DNA of 64,000 bases, from contig NZ_MVIJ01000019.1 of NCBI RefSeq assembly GCF_002086735.1, positions 1-64,000 on the forward strand, given 5' to 3'. The notes below the pieces were generated by a model. The model saw nothing but the letters and a program-made list of their open reading frames with translations. It did not search any database and had not been told where the DNA came from. Within the stretch, counting starts at the first letter, position 1. The number at the start of each line of letters is the position of its first letter. Positions 1 through 8,445 of this stretch are shown here, piece by piece. A program made the translations under genes and the position numbers. Source of the DNA: Mycobacterium scrofulaceum (lineage in GTDB: Bacteria; Actinomycetota; Actinomycetes; Mycobacteriales; Mycobacteriaceae).

Positions 1-1
1 C

Positions 2-118
2 ACCTACGCCGACGACGGCGCCATGATCGACAAAGGCGTCGCCTTCGCCTCCAGCCACCTCGACGGGGGGACCGGCGCCCCGGCGACCCAGGTATCCACC
101 GGCGGCTTCGGCAGCTGA
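2..118 (+). CDS. C-terminal end of a secreted cutinase-like protein (partial)
   Basis: Only the last 38 codons are present; the frame is open at the window edge and stops with TGA at 116-118. The tail reads TYADDGAMIDKGVAFASSHL followed by a Gly/Thr/Ser-rich end. A short Tyr...Gly-x-Met/Val-x-x...Ala-x-Phe-x-x-x-x-Leu helix after the catalytic His is typical of the C-termini of mycobacterial cutinase-like hydrolases, so that is the best guess. The catalytic Ser, Asp and His would all lie outside the window, so family membership is not proven. Confidence 0.4.
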   Translation, partial: TYADDGAMIDKGVAFASSHLDGGTGAPATQVSTGGFGS

Positions 119-168
119 GTGGTAAGCGCCCTTGGTGAGTTCGTCGCTCGACGCGTGACGCGCTGACG

Positions 169-738
169 ATGCCGACCGAGCGAGCGGCAGCGCTCGCCAT
201 CAACCATGTCGGGGTCACGGTCCCGGACATCCACGCCGCGATCGACTGGTACGGCGCGGTTTTCGGATTTCGCTGCATCATGGGACCGCGCGTGCTGGAG
301 GGCGCCGGCAACCCGGAGGCGGGTTCGGTCTTCGGCAGCGGGTTTCGCCGCGCCTGGCAGGCGCACTTGCTGACAGGGAATTCCGTGGGGATCGAGCTTT
401 TTCAATTCATCGATCCGCCGACGCGCGCGACGGGGCGGCCGCACGAGCGGGAGCCGTGGTTCGACCGCGGGCTGTGGCATCTCTGCATCACGCACCCCGA
501 CGTGCAAGCCGTGGCCGATCGCGTCGTCGACCATGGTGGGGCGCTGCTGGCGGCGCCGTACGAGTTCGTGCCGGGCCGTCCGTGGACGCTCGCCTACGCC
601 GCCGACCCCTGGGGCACCGTGCTGGAGGTGATGAGCCACAGCTACGCCGAGGCGTTCAGCAACTGGCCCCAGCCCGGCCAACGCGTTCCGCCCACCCTGG
701 TGCCCCGCCCGGACGGCGGCGGGGCCGGCCCGGTCTGA
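169..738 (+). CDS. VOC (glyoxalase/bleomycin-resistance) family protein
   Basis: A 189-residue protein with two beta-alpha-beta-beta-beta modules of the vicinal oxygen chelate fold. Putative metal ligands sit where the family expects them: His13 (NHVGVTVPD), Glu76 (GIELFQF), His104 (GLWHLCI) and Glu153 (TVLEVMSHSY). All four being present suggests an active metalloenzyme (lactoylglutathione lyase-like, epimerase or dioxygenase) rather than a binding protein. The ATG at 169 is followed immediately by the first conserved strand, which supports this start. It is a lone plus-strand gene, ending 15 nt from the convergent LuxC-like gene, so context gives no substrate. Confidence 0.85.
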   Translation: MPTERAAALAINHVGVTVPDIHAAIDWYGAVFGFRCIMGPRVLEGAGNPEAGSVFGSGFRRAWQAHLLTGNSVGIELFQFIDPPTRATGRPHEREPWFDRGLWHLCITHPDVQAVADRVVDHGGALLAAPYEFVPGRPWTLAYAADPWGTVLEVMSHSYAEAFSNWPQPGQRVPPTLVPRPDGGGAGPV

Positions 739-753
739 CTTTCGGGCCACCGG

Positions 754-2151
754 TCACCGGTGGACGAAGCCCTTGTTGCGCATCAGGGCGTCGGCCAGGA
801 AGCCGTCGTGCGGGATGGCGGGGGCCGCGTACCAGGTCGGGTGGGGTCCGAAGTACACGTTGGCGATCGTCTTCTCGGCGAGCAGGCCGTCGATCAGGCG
901 CTCGTCATCGGTGAGCGCGGTGAGCACCAACGAATGCCGCAACGGCTCGATGGCGGAGTCGCGCGACCAGGGCGCGACCCACGCGCACGGGAAGGGCAGC
1001 TCGACGTTCAGCCTGTCCGGGTCGGGCGCGGCCAGCAGATGCACGGCCGGGCGCAGGGCCGCGTAGCCGTCGCCGAGGTCCGCGACCACCTGCTCGGCGC
1101 CGAGCACCGGCGCCGACCCGGCGGCCTTGGCCGCCAGGTACTCGGCCAGGGCCCGGGCGTCTCCGACGGGCTGGGTGGGCAGGATCGCGCGCTCGTCGTC
1201 GGTGGGCAGCGGCGTGATCGCCGCCAGCCGCTGGGCGATCGCCCGCGCCAGCGGGGCGGGATCGCCCTCGTACAGCACGGCGGTGGTGTTGACGCAGGCC
1301 ATCCCACCGAGGTTGGCGATCGAGTCGACGACGAGGTCGACGTGCTCGCGCCAATCCTGGTCGGCGGTGATCAGGATCTTGCTGCGCCCGGGGCCGTTGA
1401 CAATCACCGTCGGGTCGGCGGCGTACTTGTCGACGACGCGCTGCCCGCCGTACACCATGGCGAGGTCGGCCGACCGGATGATCTCGTCGGCGCCCGCATG
1501 GTCGGTCGGCAGGTAGACGGCGTCCTCGGGGCGAAAGCCGCCCTGCCGCAGCGCGTGCACCAGCCGGTGGGCGGTCAGCGGCTCACGGCGCGACGGCCGC
1601 ACCGCAACCCGGTAGCCCAGCGCCAGGGCCTGCGGCCACAGGCCGTGCACGCCCGGACCGTTTCCCGCCGCGTGCACGGCGAACACCTCCCCACGCCGCG
1701 CCCATACCGCGCCTCCCCGGCGGGTGCGTTCGTCGCGCCAATCGAGCGTGGCGCCCATCGGGCGGGCCGGCCGGACCGCGTCGAATGCGCCGCCGACGGC
1801 GTCCGCCACGCCGCGCGCCCCGGCGCGGGTGACCGCGATGGGCAGCCCGGAAATCCGGCTGGCCAACCCGACGTAGCCCTCGAAGTCCAGCCCGGCGACG
1901 ACGCCGTCGATGAAGATGCCCGCGGCCGCCGACAGCGCGGCCGCGCGCTGCCCGACGGGCAGTGGCGCCGCCTTGCGCTGCCCGGCCAGGGTGCGCGAGA
2001 CGTACAGCGGCGGCACGATGCTCAGCTCGGCGACCGCGGCGCCGGCGGTGCTGAGCAGGACCTCGCGGCGGCGGGTACGGTACTGCTCGCCAAGGCCCAG
2101 CGCATCGATCGCCACCAAATCGGCCGCGGCACCGGCCCATTCGCCCACCAC
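754..2151 (-). CDS. LuxC-like acyl-CoA/acyl-protein reductase (fatty aldehyde forming)
   Basis: A 465-residue aldehyde dehydrogenase-superfamily protein of the LuxC type (NADPH-dependent reduction of activated fatty acids to aldehydes). The active-site Cys286 lies in the loop LGGMACVNTTAV. The nucleotide-binding half includes an HAAGNGPG turn near 160-167, and the C-terminal part has LPFPCAWVAPW. It starts with GTG two bases after the stop of the LuxE-like gene, so the two are almost certainly co-transcribed and translationally coupled. In luminous bacteria LuxC works with LuxE and LuxD to feed aldehyde to luciferase. No luciferase genes are nearby here, so the aldehyde probably goes elsewhere (wax, alcohol or hydrocarbon formation), which is inference. 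Confidence 0.85.
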   Translation of the reverse strand: MVGEWAGAAADLVAIDALGLGEQYRTRRREVLLSTAGAAVAELSIVPPLYVSRTLAGQRKAAPLPVGQRAAALSAAAGIFIDGVVAGLDFEGYVGLASRISGLPIAVTRAGARGVADAVGGAFDAVRPARPMGATLDWRDERTRRGGAVWARRGEVFAVHAAGNGPGVHGLWPQALALGYRVAVRPSRREPLTAHRLVHALRQGGFRPEDAVYLPTDHAGADEIIRSADLAMVYGGQRVVDKYAADPTVIVNGPGRSKILITADQDWREHVDLVVDSIANLGGMACVNTTAVLYEGDPAPLARAIAQRLAAITPLPTDDERAILPTQPVGDARALAEYLAAKAAGSAPVLGAEQVVADLGDGYAALRPAVHLLAAPDPDRLNVELPFPCAWVAPWSRDSAIEPLRHSLVLTALTDDERLIDGLLAEKTIANVYFGPHPTWYAAPAIPHDGFLADALMRNKGFVHR

Positions 2152-2153
2152 GA

Positions 2154-3248
2154 TCAGTACACGCCCTCGATGACGGCCTCGCCCTCGAAGGTCGGAACCG
2201 GGCGGACCGCACTGACCGAGTCGCTGAGCTCGCCCGCCGGTCCCGGCACCCTGACCGCCAGGTCGCGCTCCAGGTTGTTCGGGATGAACATGCCCTTGCT
2301 GACGTGGTGCATCACCACCTGCCCGGTCTGCCCGTAGGGCACCCGTTCGCCGGTGTCCGGGTCGACCACCCAGAACACCACGTACGGCGTCCGCGGGTCG
2401 AACACGAACGCGTCGTCATCACCGGTTCGGGTGACCGCCTGGGAGAGCACCATGGTGCTGCCGAAGGCCACGGTGATCGTCGTCGCCGGGAAGATGTCGC
2501 GGAGCAGGTCGAGGGTGTCGGCGTCCACGTGCGCCCCGCTGAGCAACAGGTAGCGGATCTTGTCGTTCATCAGATCCACCACCCGGTCGTCCCGGGCCAT
2601 GGCCTCCAGCAGCGGCGGGGTGGTGTGCAGGTTCGCGACGTTCTGGGTACGCAGGACGAACACGGCCTGCTCGACGACATGGTCTACATAGGCGGCCACC
2701 TCGGTGGCGGCGCCGCGGGCGGCGAGCTTCTTCACCCAGCGGGGATCGATGTCGATGGCGTGGAACGTCGCGCCGAGCCGCTCGGAGACCAGCCGCGAGA
2801 AATAGCCCACCCCGTGCGGGCCGCTGGGCATCAGGCACAGGAAGCCCTCGCCGCGGCGAAACCCGCCGCCGGCGAAATCCTCGGTCTGCCAGCGCACCAC
2901 CTGCGCGACCCAATCCGGCAGCTGCGCAGTCCGTTTCGGCGCGCCGGTGGTACCGCCGGATTCGAATACCTGGGGGACCGGACGCGGTTCGCCGTAGCCG
3001 CGCGGGATGAGGTCCTCCACCGGCACCCCGCGCAATTCGTTGACGAGGTTGGGGAAGCGCCGCAGATCGGCGTAGGAGTGCACGACGGTCAACGGATCGA
3101 AGTCCAGCGTCGCGGCGGTCCGCAACCAGAATGGGGATCCGGTGTCCGCGCCGAAGTGCCACGCGATCGCCGCGCGCAGGTAGGCCCCGGGATCCTCGAC
3201 CGGGTCCGATCGCGGGACGTCCAACAACGAGAAGTCGATACCGGCCAT
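2154..3248 (-). CDS. LuxE-like acyl-protein synthetase / AMP-forming ligase
   Basis: A 364-residue member of the adenylate-forming superfamily, LuxE branch, expected to activate a fatty acid as acyl-AMP for delivery to the LuxC-like reductase just downstream. The phosphate-binding loop is ESGGTTGAPKR (about 96-106), and a second conserved segment, TTITVAFGSTMV, lies near 255-265. Classical LuxE transfers the acyl group through a Cys close to its C-terminus. This protein ends in EGVY with no Cys nearby, so it may pass acyl-AMP directly to its partner or to CoA. It starts at ATG 3248, opposite the SRPBCC gene, and is first in a two-gene operon. Confidence 0.8.
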   Translation of the reverse strand: MAGIDFSLLDVPRSDPVEDPGAYLRAAIAWHFGADTGSPFWLRTAATLDFDPLTVVHSYADLRRFPNLVNELRGVPVEDLIPRGYGEPRPVPQVFESGGTTGAPKRTAQLPDWVAQVVRWQTEDFAGGGFRRGEGFLCLMPSGPHGVGYFSRLVSERLGATFHAIDIDPRWVKKLAARGAATEVAAYVDHVVEQAVFVLRTQNVANLHTTPPLLEAMARDDRVVDLMNDKIRYLLLSGAHVDADTLDLLRDIFPATTITVAFGSTMVLSQAVTRTGDDDAFVFDPRTPYVVFWVVDPDTGERVPYGQTGQVVMHHVSKGMFIPNNLERDLAVRVPGPAGELSDSVSAVRPVPTFEGEAVIEGVY

Positions 3249-3452
3249 ATCAACAGATCCTCGCCCATCCGCAACCGCTGGCCAAGCGCCCGCCGCCGTA
3301 TTGGCTTACTTCGCACGCATTTTCGGCGCCGTGTACCCGCTGTTCACTTTCGGGGCCGGGCGCGGCGGAATCGCCGGTGAAACGCGCTCTGGGCTATGTT
3401 CACTGCAGCGAGAGGGGACGAATCATATGGCGGCGGACAGCACGGAGTGCGA

Positions 3453-3887
3453 ATGATCGAGTTCACCCTGACCCGGACCTCCACCGCGCCGATCGAGACC
3501 GTGTTCGACGCCATGACCGACCACCGCGGGATCGCGGACTACATGTGGGCAATCCGGCGCAGCACGCTCGACCGCGAGGGGACCCCGGCACCGAACGGTG
3601 TCGGCGCGATCAGGCGTCTGGCGGCGTTCGGGCCGCCGTTCGTGGAGGAGATCATCGAGTACGAGCGACCCACCGGCTACGCGTACAAGATGCTCTCCGG
3701 CGCACCGACCCGGAACCACATCGGCACGATCCGGCTGCGCGAAACAGAGATGGGGACCGAGGTCAGCTGGCATCTGCGGACAACGCTGAAAGTTCCCGGT
3801 GTCGACCGGCTGATGCTGCCGGTGCTCAAGAAGGTCATCGACGAACTCCTCAAAGGCGGGATCGCCGCCGCCGAACGCCGCCGCTGA
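3453..3887 (+). CDS. SRPBCC (START-like) family protein
   Basis: A 144-residue protein with the helix-grip pattern of the polyketide cyclase/START-like superfamily: an N-terminal strand (MIEFTLTRTSTAPIETVFDA), a central block of strands and a C-terminal amphipathic helix. The ATG at 3453 is preferred over an upstream in-frame ATG at 3396 because GGAG at 3444-3447 gives good spacing and the conserved fold begins right there. Such proteins bind hydrophobic ligands or act as cyclases; no catalytic residues can be assigned. It ends 12 nt from the convergent MpaB-type gene. The octamer TGTTCACT occurs twice upstream (3341-3348 and 3397-3404), of unknown meaning. Confidence 0.75.
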   Translation: MIEFTLTRTSTAPIETVFDAMTDHRGIADYMWAIRRSTLDREGTPAPNGVGAIRRLAAFGPPFVEEIIEYERPTGYAYKMLSGAPTRNHIGTIRLRETEMGTEVSWHLRTTLKVPGVDRLMLPVLKKVIDELLKGGIAAAERRR

Positions 3888-3899
3888 CGGTGCGTCGCG

Positions 3900-4865
3900 C
3901 TAAGCGGCGCGGTTGTGCAGCCGGCGCGGGTCGACGCCCGACCGGCGCCACGCCCTGGCCGCCCAGGGCGTGTAGATCGCCGCGACGGGGAGCCGGTTGA
4001 TCAGCGGGTTGAGCGCGCGCATGGCGGCGGCGAACCGCTGAAACCGCTTCTCCTTCTTCGCATTCCACTCCAGCTGGCAAACCTCGCGCATCTGGGGTGG
4101 CATGGTTCCGACCAGAACCAGGCGGGTGTAGGCGTTGAGGGGCGCGAAAACCAGCTTCCACACCGGTTTCGGGATCCAGCGCGGGCCGGGAATCCCTTTC
4201 CTGATGTAGCCGGTGCCGTACAGGACGGTCTTGTGGGGGACGAATCGCTCGAGCATCTCGTCCCAGTACGCCAGGAACTCGTCGTAGGTCTGCGGCTGGC
4301 CGCGGTCGCTGACACCGTAGAGGGCGTACCACACCCTGCCCTCGTCGAAGATCTGCTCCTTCTCCGCACGCGACAACCGGCGAACGAAGGTGTCGGTGTT
4401 GTAGATGACCTGGTCGACGAAGCTGGCATGCGCCCAGTAGAACAGTTCGGGGTTCAGCGCGTGATACCGCGATCCGTCACTGATCGTCCCTTTGATGCTC
4501 TTGTGGAAATCGCGCACCCTGCGGCCCCACTCGCGGGGTTCGTCGGAGTAGACGGTCTTCATCAGCGGCGGCGCGGTCCGCTTGGCCCGGCCCAGAGTGT
4601 CGCTGAAGACCACCGAATGGTCGAGCACGCCCTGTGCGAGCTGCTCGATGCAGTTCTCGACGCCGGCGGTGCGCTGGAACCCGAAGAACTGGGTGCGGTT
4701 GTCGCCGTAGAACTTCCAGATCAGCGACCCCGGCCCCAGCCGCGCGACGGCGTCCGTCCCGCCGGCCGGCCCGTCGACCGGCATCGGCAAGGCCTCCCGC
4801 ACACCGGTGTCGAAGCGGGCGCCCGCCGTGAGACGGGCGGTCGACGCGTCGTCGTGGGCCGTCAT
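3900..4865 (-). CDS. DUF2236 / MpaB-type oxygenase
   Basis: A 321-residue protein of the DUF2236 family, which includes fungal MpaB (oxidative side-chain cleavage in mycophenolate synthesis) and the latex-clearing rubber oxygenases, thought to be heme b proteins. Family landmarks are GPGSLIWKFYGDNR near the N-terminus, the VRDFHKSIKG segment and the ALNPELFYWAHASFVD block containing the conserved His of the presumed heme site. It starts at ATG 4865 behind a strong GGGGAGGGGAGC ribosome site. A TetR gene diverges from it across a near-perfect palindrome (4907-4930), so it is probably repressed by that TetR. The substrate is unknown; isoprenoid or terpenoid cleavage is possible. Confidence 0.82.
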   Translation of the reverse strand: MTAHDDASTARLTAGARFDTGVREALPMPVDGPAGGTDAVARLGPGSLIWKFYGDNRTQFFGFQRTAGVENCIEQLAQGVLDHSVVFSDTLGRAKRTAPPLMKTVYSDEPREWGRRVRDFHKSIKGTISDGSRYHALNPELFYWAHASFVDQVIYNTDTFVRRLSRAEKEQIFDEGRVWYALYGVSDRGQPQTYDEFLAYWDEMLERFVPHKTVLYGTGYIRKGIPGPRWIPKPVWKLVFAPLNAYTRLVLVGTMPPQMREVCQLEWNAKKEKRFQRFAAAMRALNPLINRLPVAAIYTPWAARAWRRSGVDPRRLHNRAA

Positions 4866-4894
4866 GCTCCCCTCCCCCCGAGCGATGTACGTCC

Positions 4895-4930
4895 TTGCGA
4901 GTCAAAGACACAAAACCGTATCTTTGTGTC
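4895..4930. promoter_or_regulatory. Divergent promoter with TetR operator palindrome
   Basis: GACACAAA (4907-4914) and TTTGTGTC (4923-4930) form a perfect 8-bp inverted repeat with an 8-bp spacer, between the MpaB-type gene and the TetR gene. On the plus strand TTGCGA (4895-4900) and TATCTT (4919-4924), 18 bp apart, could be the -35 and -10 of the TetR gene. On the minus strand TTTGACA overlaps the right arm. A repressor bound here would cover both promoters. Confidence 0.7.
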
Positions 4931-4976
4931 AAAGCCTAGCAAGTGCATGCCGAGATTGCCGTGGGGGTCGTGATCC

Positions 4977-5570
4977 ATGCCGAACCACAGCCTTGGCGGC
5001 GATCTCGGCGAACTCACCGACCTCGACCGCACCATCCTGGACACCGCCCGCGCCGTGTTCGAGACCTACGGCGTGCGCCGAGCCAACATAGAAGACGTCG
5101 CGGCCCGCGCCGGTGTCAGCCGCAGCACCGTGTACCGGCGCTTTCCCACCAAGGACGACCTGTTCGGACACGTGGTGCGCCGCGAGGCGGAATCGTTCTT
5201 CACCACGTTGGACCGGGCCACGGCCGGCTGCGACCCGCGGCACGCCGTGATCGAGGCGTTCGCGCTCGGGGTGCGCCTGGTCCAGGATTCGCCGCTGTAC
5301 TCGCGGATCGCCGACAGCGAACCCGAGCTGCTCGGCATGTTCTCCCGCTCGGACGTCCTCCCGATCCGCCAGTTCGCCGACGGCATCGCGCACACGCTGC
5401 GCCGCTGCGGGGCCGAGAATCCGGGGCCCGACCTGGACAACATCGCCGACATCCTGCTTCGCGTCGCGCTGGGCATCATCGTCTTCCCCACCGACCGCCT
5501 CGACACGTCGGATCCCGCGGCCGTCCGCGACTACGCCGCCCGCTACCTGGTCCCGATCATCGGCCGCTGA
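4977..5570 (+). CDS. TetR family transcriptional regulator
   Basis: A 197-residue TetR-type repressor. The N-terminal helix-turn-helix covers about residues 15-60 (ILDTARAVFETYGVRRANIE, then VSRSTVYRRFPTKDDLF), and the C-terminal ligand domain is alpha-helical and not specific. It lies divergently from the MpaB-type gene with a 111-bp intergenic region holding one clear palindrome, so autoregulation and control of that oxygenase is the likely job. The start at ATG 4977 is the only good one close to the DNA-binding domain. Confidence 0.88.
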   Translation: MPNHSLGGDLGELTDLDRTILDTARAVFETYGVRRANIEDVAARAGVSRSTVYRRFPTKDDLFGHVVRREAESFFTTLDRATAGCDPRHAVIEAFALGVRLVQDSPLYSRIADSEPELLGMFSRSDVLPIRQFADGIAHTLRRCGAENPGPDLDNIADILLRVALGIIVFPTDRLDTSDPAAVRDYAARYLVPIIGR

Positions 5571-5610
5571 CCGGTTCCGGCATGTCGGTGACCTGCATTA
5601 GCCTGAATCT

Positions 5611-6987
5611 GTGGCTGGGAGTTCTGCGGCTCCGCGGACCCGGTATGCCAGTTGCGGCGAGATCGACATCGCCTACCAGGTCTTCGGCGATGGCCCGGTC
5701 GACCTGCTCATGCTGCCGGGCCCGTTGATCCCGATCGACTGCGTCGACCTCGAGCCGTCGATGTACCGATTCCATCGCCGCCTGGCGTCGTTCTGCCGGG
5801 TGATCCGGTTCGACCAGCGCGGGATCGGGCTCTCATCCCGGATGGCGTCGCTGGACATGCTCGGGCCGGAATCGTGGGCCCAGGACGCGATCGCTGTCAT
5901 GAACGCGGCGGGATGCGAGCGCGCGACGATCTTCGCCCCGGGTTTCACGTCGCTGGCCGGAGTCGTCCTCGCGTCCGACCATTCCGACCGGGTGAACAGC
6001 CTGGTGATAGCCAATGGTGCGGCGCGCACACTGCGGGGTCCCGATTACCCCATCGGCAGCGACCTCGACGACGCCGACCGCTTCACGACGGTGGGGATGG
6101 AGCCCGACGCCGTCGAGCAGGGGTTCGACATGCTCGGCATCATCGCGCCCTCCGTAGCGGGCGACGCCGCGTTCCGCTCGTGGTGGGACATGGCCGGCAA
6201 CCGGGCCGCGTCGCCCAGCATGGCCCGCGCCTTCATCAACAAGATCCGGGAGGGCGACGTCCGCGACCGGCTCCCCCGCGTCGCCGTGCCGACGCTGATC
6301 CTGCATCGCGACAACCCCGACTTCAGCCCCGTGGCACACGCCCACTATCTGGCCGAACACATCCCGGGGTCGCGCCTCGTCGAGTTGCCGGGCGGGGACG
6401 CCCTGTACTGGGTCGGCGACACCGCCCCGGTCCTCGACGAGATCGAGGAATTCATCACCGGCGTGCGCGGCGCCTCCGACGCCGAGCGCCTGCTCACCAC
6501 GATCGTGTTCACCGACATCGTCGGCTCCACCGAGCGCGCCGCTCTGCTCGGCGATCACCGCTGGCGCGACCTGCTCGACAACCACGACACCCTGGTCCGC
6601 CACGAGCTGCTCCGGTTTGCCGGGCGCGAAGTCAACACGGCCGGCGACGGCTTCGTCGCGACGTTCAGCAGCCCCAGCGCCGCGATCGCCTGCGCCGACG
6701 CCATCGTCGACGCGGTCCGGGTGCTGGGCATCGAGGTGCGGGTGGGCATTCACGCCGGTGAGGTGGAGGTGCGCGGCAAGGACGTCGCCGGGATGGCCGT
6801 GCACATCGGCGCCCGGGTGGCGGCGCTCGCCGGCCCCGGCGAAGTGCTGGTGTCCTCCACCCTGCGCGACATCGTCACCGGATCGCGGCACCGCTTCGGC
6901 GACCGCGGCGAGACCGCCCTCAAGGGCGTGCCGGGCCAGTGGCGGTTGTACTCCCTGGTGCGCGACCACGCCATCGTCCGGCGGTGA
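5611..6987 (+). CDS. Alpha/beta-hydrolase - class III adenylate cyclase fusion (LipJ-like)
   Basis: A 458-residue protein with the architecture of M. tuberculosis Rv1900c (LipJ): an alpha/beta-hydrolase domain (about 10-285) followed by a class III nucleotide cyclase domain (about 295-455). In the cyclase part the two metal-binding aspartates are present, Asp302 (FTDIVGST) and Asp346 (NTAGDGF), and the [11 protein letters not shown] and [12 protein letters not shown] blocks are intact, so cAMP formation is likely. In the hydrolase part the nucleophile elbow reads APGFT (109-113), with Gly111 where a catalytic Ser is expected, so this domain is probably a sensor or scaffold. Translation starts at GTG 5611, 40 nt after the TetR gene. 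Confidence 0.85.
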   Translation: MAGSSAAPRTRYASCGEIDIAYQVFGDGPVDLLMLPGPLIPIDCVDLEPSMYRFHRRLASFCRVIRFDQRGIGLSSRMASLDMLGPESWAQDAIAVMNAAGCERATIFAPGFTSLAGVVLASDHSDRVNSLVIANGAARTLRGPDYPIGSDLDDADRFTTVGMEPDAVEQGFDMLGIIAPSVAGDAAFRSWWDMAGNRAASPSMARAFINKIREGDVRDRLPRVAVPTLILHRDNPDFSPVAHAHYLAEHIPGSRLVELPGGDALYWVGDTAPVLDEIEEFITGVRGASDAERLLTTIVFTDIVGSTERAALLGDHRWRDLLDNHDTLVRHELLRFAGREVNTAGDGFVATFSSPSAAIACADAIVDAVRVLGIEVRVGIHAGEVEVRGKDVAGMAVHIGARVAALAGPGEVLVSSTLRDIVTGSRHRFGDRGETALKGVPGQWRLYSLVRDHAIVRR

Positions 6988-7094
6988 CCAACCGCACCGC
7001 GGCGTAGGCTGCCAACAGGGGGCGCCCGGACCGATGCGTCCGGCTTCCCGGCCGAGTTCCGGCGCACGGCTTGATGTTTGGTGAAGGAGTACGC

Positions 7095-7838
7095 ATGACC
7101 GACGTGCACGTCTCGCCGCCTCCCGCGTTGCGGCGAGCGTTGGATCTGCTCGCCGACCCGCCGGCGGATCCCGACGTGAGCAGGGGTTACCTCGATCTGC
7201 TCGGCCGCGATTCCGGCAAGAGCGACGTCGCGAAGAACACCGGGCCGATCCAGGCGGCCTGGGCGTCGCCGATCGGGTCGATGCTCTACGACAACGCCCA
7301 AGCCTTGTCGCGGCGGCTGATCGGCGCGTGGCAGACGCCCCTCGAATGGCTGAACATCCCGCCGGGTGGCGTCGCGCTGGACGTCGGTTCGGGCCCGGGC
7401 AACGTCACCGCATCGCTGGCACGCGCGGCCGGCCCGGAGGGGCTGGCCCTGGGGATCGACATCTCCGAGCCCATGCTCGAGCGCGCCGTCCGCAACGAGG
7501 CGGGGCCGCAGGTCGGCTTCATCAAGGCCGACGCGCAACGACTTCCGCTGCGCGACGACACCGTCGACGCCGTCGTCTCGACGGCCGTGCTGCAGCTGGT
7601 TCCGAGTCCGGCGGCCGCGCTCGGCGAGATGGCACGGGTGCTGCGGCCGGGGGGCAGGCTGGCCGTCATGGTGCCCACCGTCGGTCCGGCCGCCCGCCTC
7701 TTCCAGAGGCTGCCGAACGTCGGGGCACACGTCTTCGACGACGACGAGATCGGCGACATCCTGGAAGACCACGGATTCGTCAGCGTGCGGGTGAAGAACT
7801 ACGGCACCGTGCAGTGGGTGCGCGCCAAGAACGGCTGA
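7095..7838 (+). CDS. SAM-dependent methyltransferase (class I)
   Basis: A 247-residue Rossmann-fold methyltransferase. Motif I is VALDVGSGPGN (about 93-103), an acidic residue follows in GLALGIDIS, and a post-motif strand VDAVVSTAVLQLVP precedes the usual VLRPGGRLAVM turn, as in UbiE/Methyltransf_11 proteins. The start is set at ATG 7095 because AAGGAG lies at 7084-7089; an in-frame ATG at 7071 has no such site. An N-terminal extension of about 90 residues precedes the fold and may be a lid for a lipid-like or small aromatic substrate. It ends 10 nt from a convergent SRPBCC gene. Confidence 0.85.
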   Translation: MTDVHVSPPPALRRALDLLADPPADPDVSRGYLDLLGRDSGKSDVAKNTGPIQAAWASPIGSMLYDNAQALSRRLIGAWQTPLEWLNIPPGGVALDVGSGPGNVTASLARAAGPEGLALGIDISEPMLERAVRNEAGPQVGFIKADAQRLPLRDDTVDAVVSTAVLQLVPSPAAALGEMARVLRPGGRLAVMVPTVGPAARLFQRLPNVGAHVFDDDEIGDILEDHGFVSVRVKNYGTVQWVRAKNG

Positions 7839-7848
7839 GCCGCCCGCC

Positions 7849-8313
7849 TCAGCCCGCGTCGGGGGATTGCGCGACGACGGCGAGCCGGTCCATGGACTCG
7901 CGCAGCATGTCCGGCGTCGTCGCGCGGGCGCGCTCGAGACGGGTCGGGTCGCTCAGCGCCGTCCAGTCGTAGGTGTGGGTCACCGTGGTCAGTTCGGCGT
8001 TCACCGGGCTGAGTTCCCAGCGCCACAAATGACCGGGCGGCTGCTTCCTGGGTTCGGCGGGACACCAGGCGATTGTGCTGTTCTCGACGAATTCCACCAC
8101 GTGGTTCTCCCGCACTGCACCGTTGGTCAACGTCGTCTTGAACACGTCGCCCACCGCCCGGACTCGTTGTCCCGGGGCGGACGAGGCGAGGTTGCCGTTG
8201 CCGTCCCAACTCGGCTGACGGGCGGGGTCGGCGATCAGTTCGAAGATCCGCGCGGCGTTGGCCGCGATGACCCGCGTGGCGCTCACGATGCGTTCGGCTT
8301 CCGTGTCGGACAT
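7849..8313 (-). CDS. SRPBCC family protein
   Basis: A 154-residue START-like protein. It begins MSDTEAERIVSATRVIAANA and shows the typical pattern ARIFELIADPARQPSWDGNG near 22-41, a run of strands and a final helix. The start is the ATG at 8313 (CAT at 8311-8313), where the conserved fold begins; sequence further upstream in the same frame looks non-coding. It is related in pattern to the SRPBCC gene at 28971-29444, both carrying a P-x-x-x-P/D-G segment. The function is ligand binding or transport of a hydrophobic molecule; nothing more specific can be said. Confidence 0.8.
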   Translation of the reverse strand: MSDTEAERIVSATRVIAANAARIFELIADPARQPSWDGNGNLASSAPGQRVRAVGDVFKTTLTNGAVRENHVVEFVENSTIAWCPAEPRKQPPGHLWRWELSPVNAELTTVTHTYDWTALSDPTRLERARATTPDMLRESMDRLAVVAQSPDAG

Positions 8314-8366
8314 ATCGCCATCCAAACACGTCGACCGCCGGCACCGCCCGGTGTGAATGTGACCTT

Positions 8367-8394
8367 CGGCCGAACCGCCGGGGACCTTCGGCCG
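8367..8394. repeat. GC-rich inverted repeat
   Basis: CGGCCGAA (8367-8374) and TTCGGCCG (8387-8394) are perfect complements around a 12-nt loop, and GACCTTCGGCCG occurs twice as a direct repeat in the same stretch. It lies just upstream of the SRPBCC gene (minus strand) and next to the multi-hairpin element at 8446-8547. Confidence 0.5.
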
Positions 8395-8445
8395 TCGATG
8401 CGCCGGCCTCCGGGGTGCGACCGTGGTGGATGCCGGGGCAACCCG

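Noticed and set aside
3341-3404. Direct repeat TGTTCACT (two copies, 56 bp apart)
   Set aside because: Too short and irregularly spaced to claim an operator.
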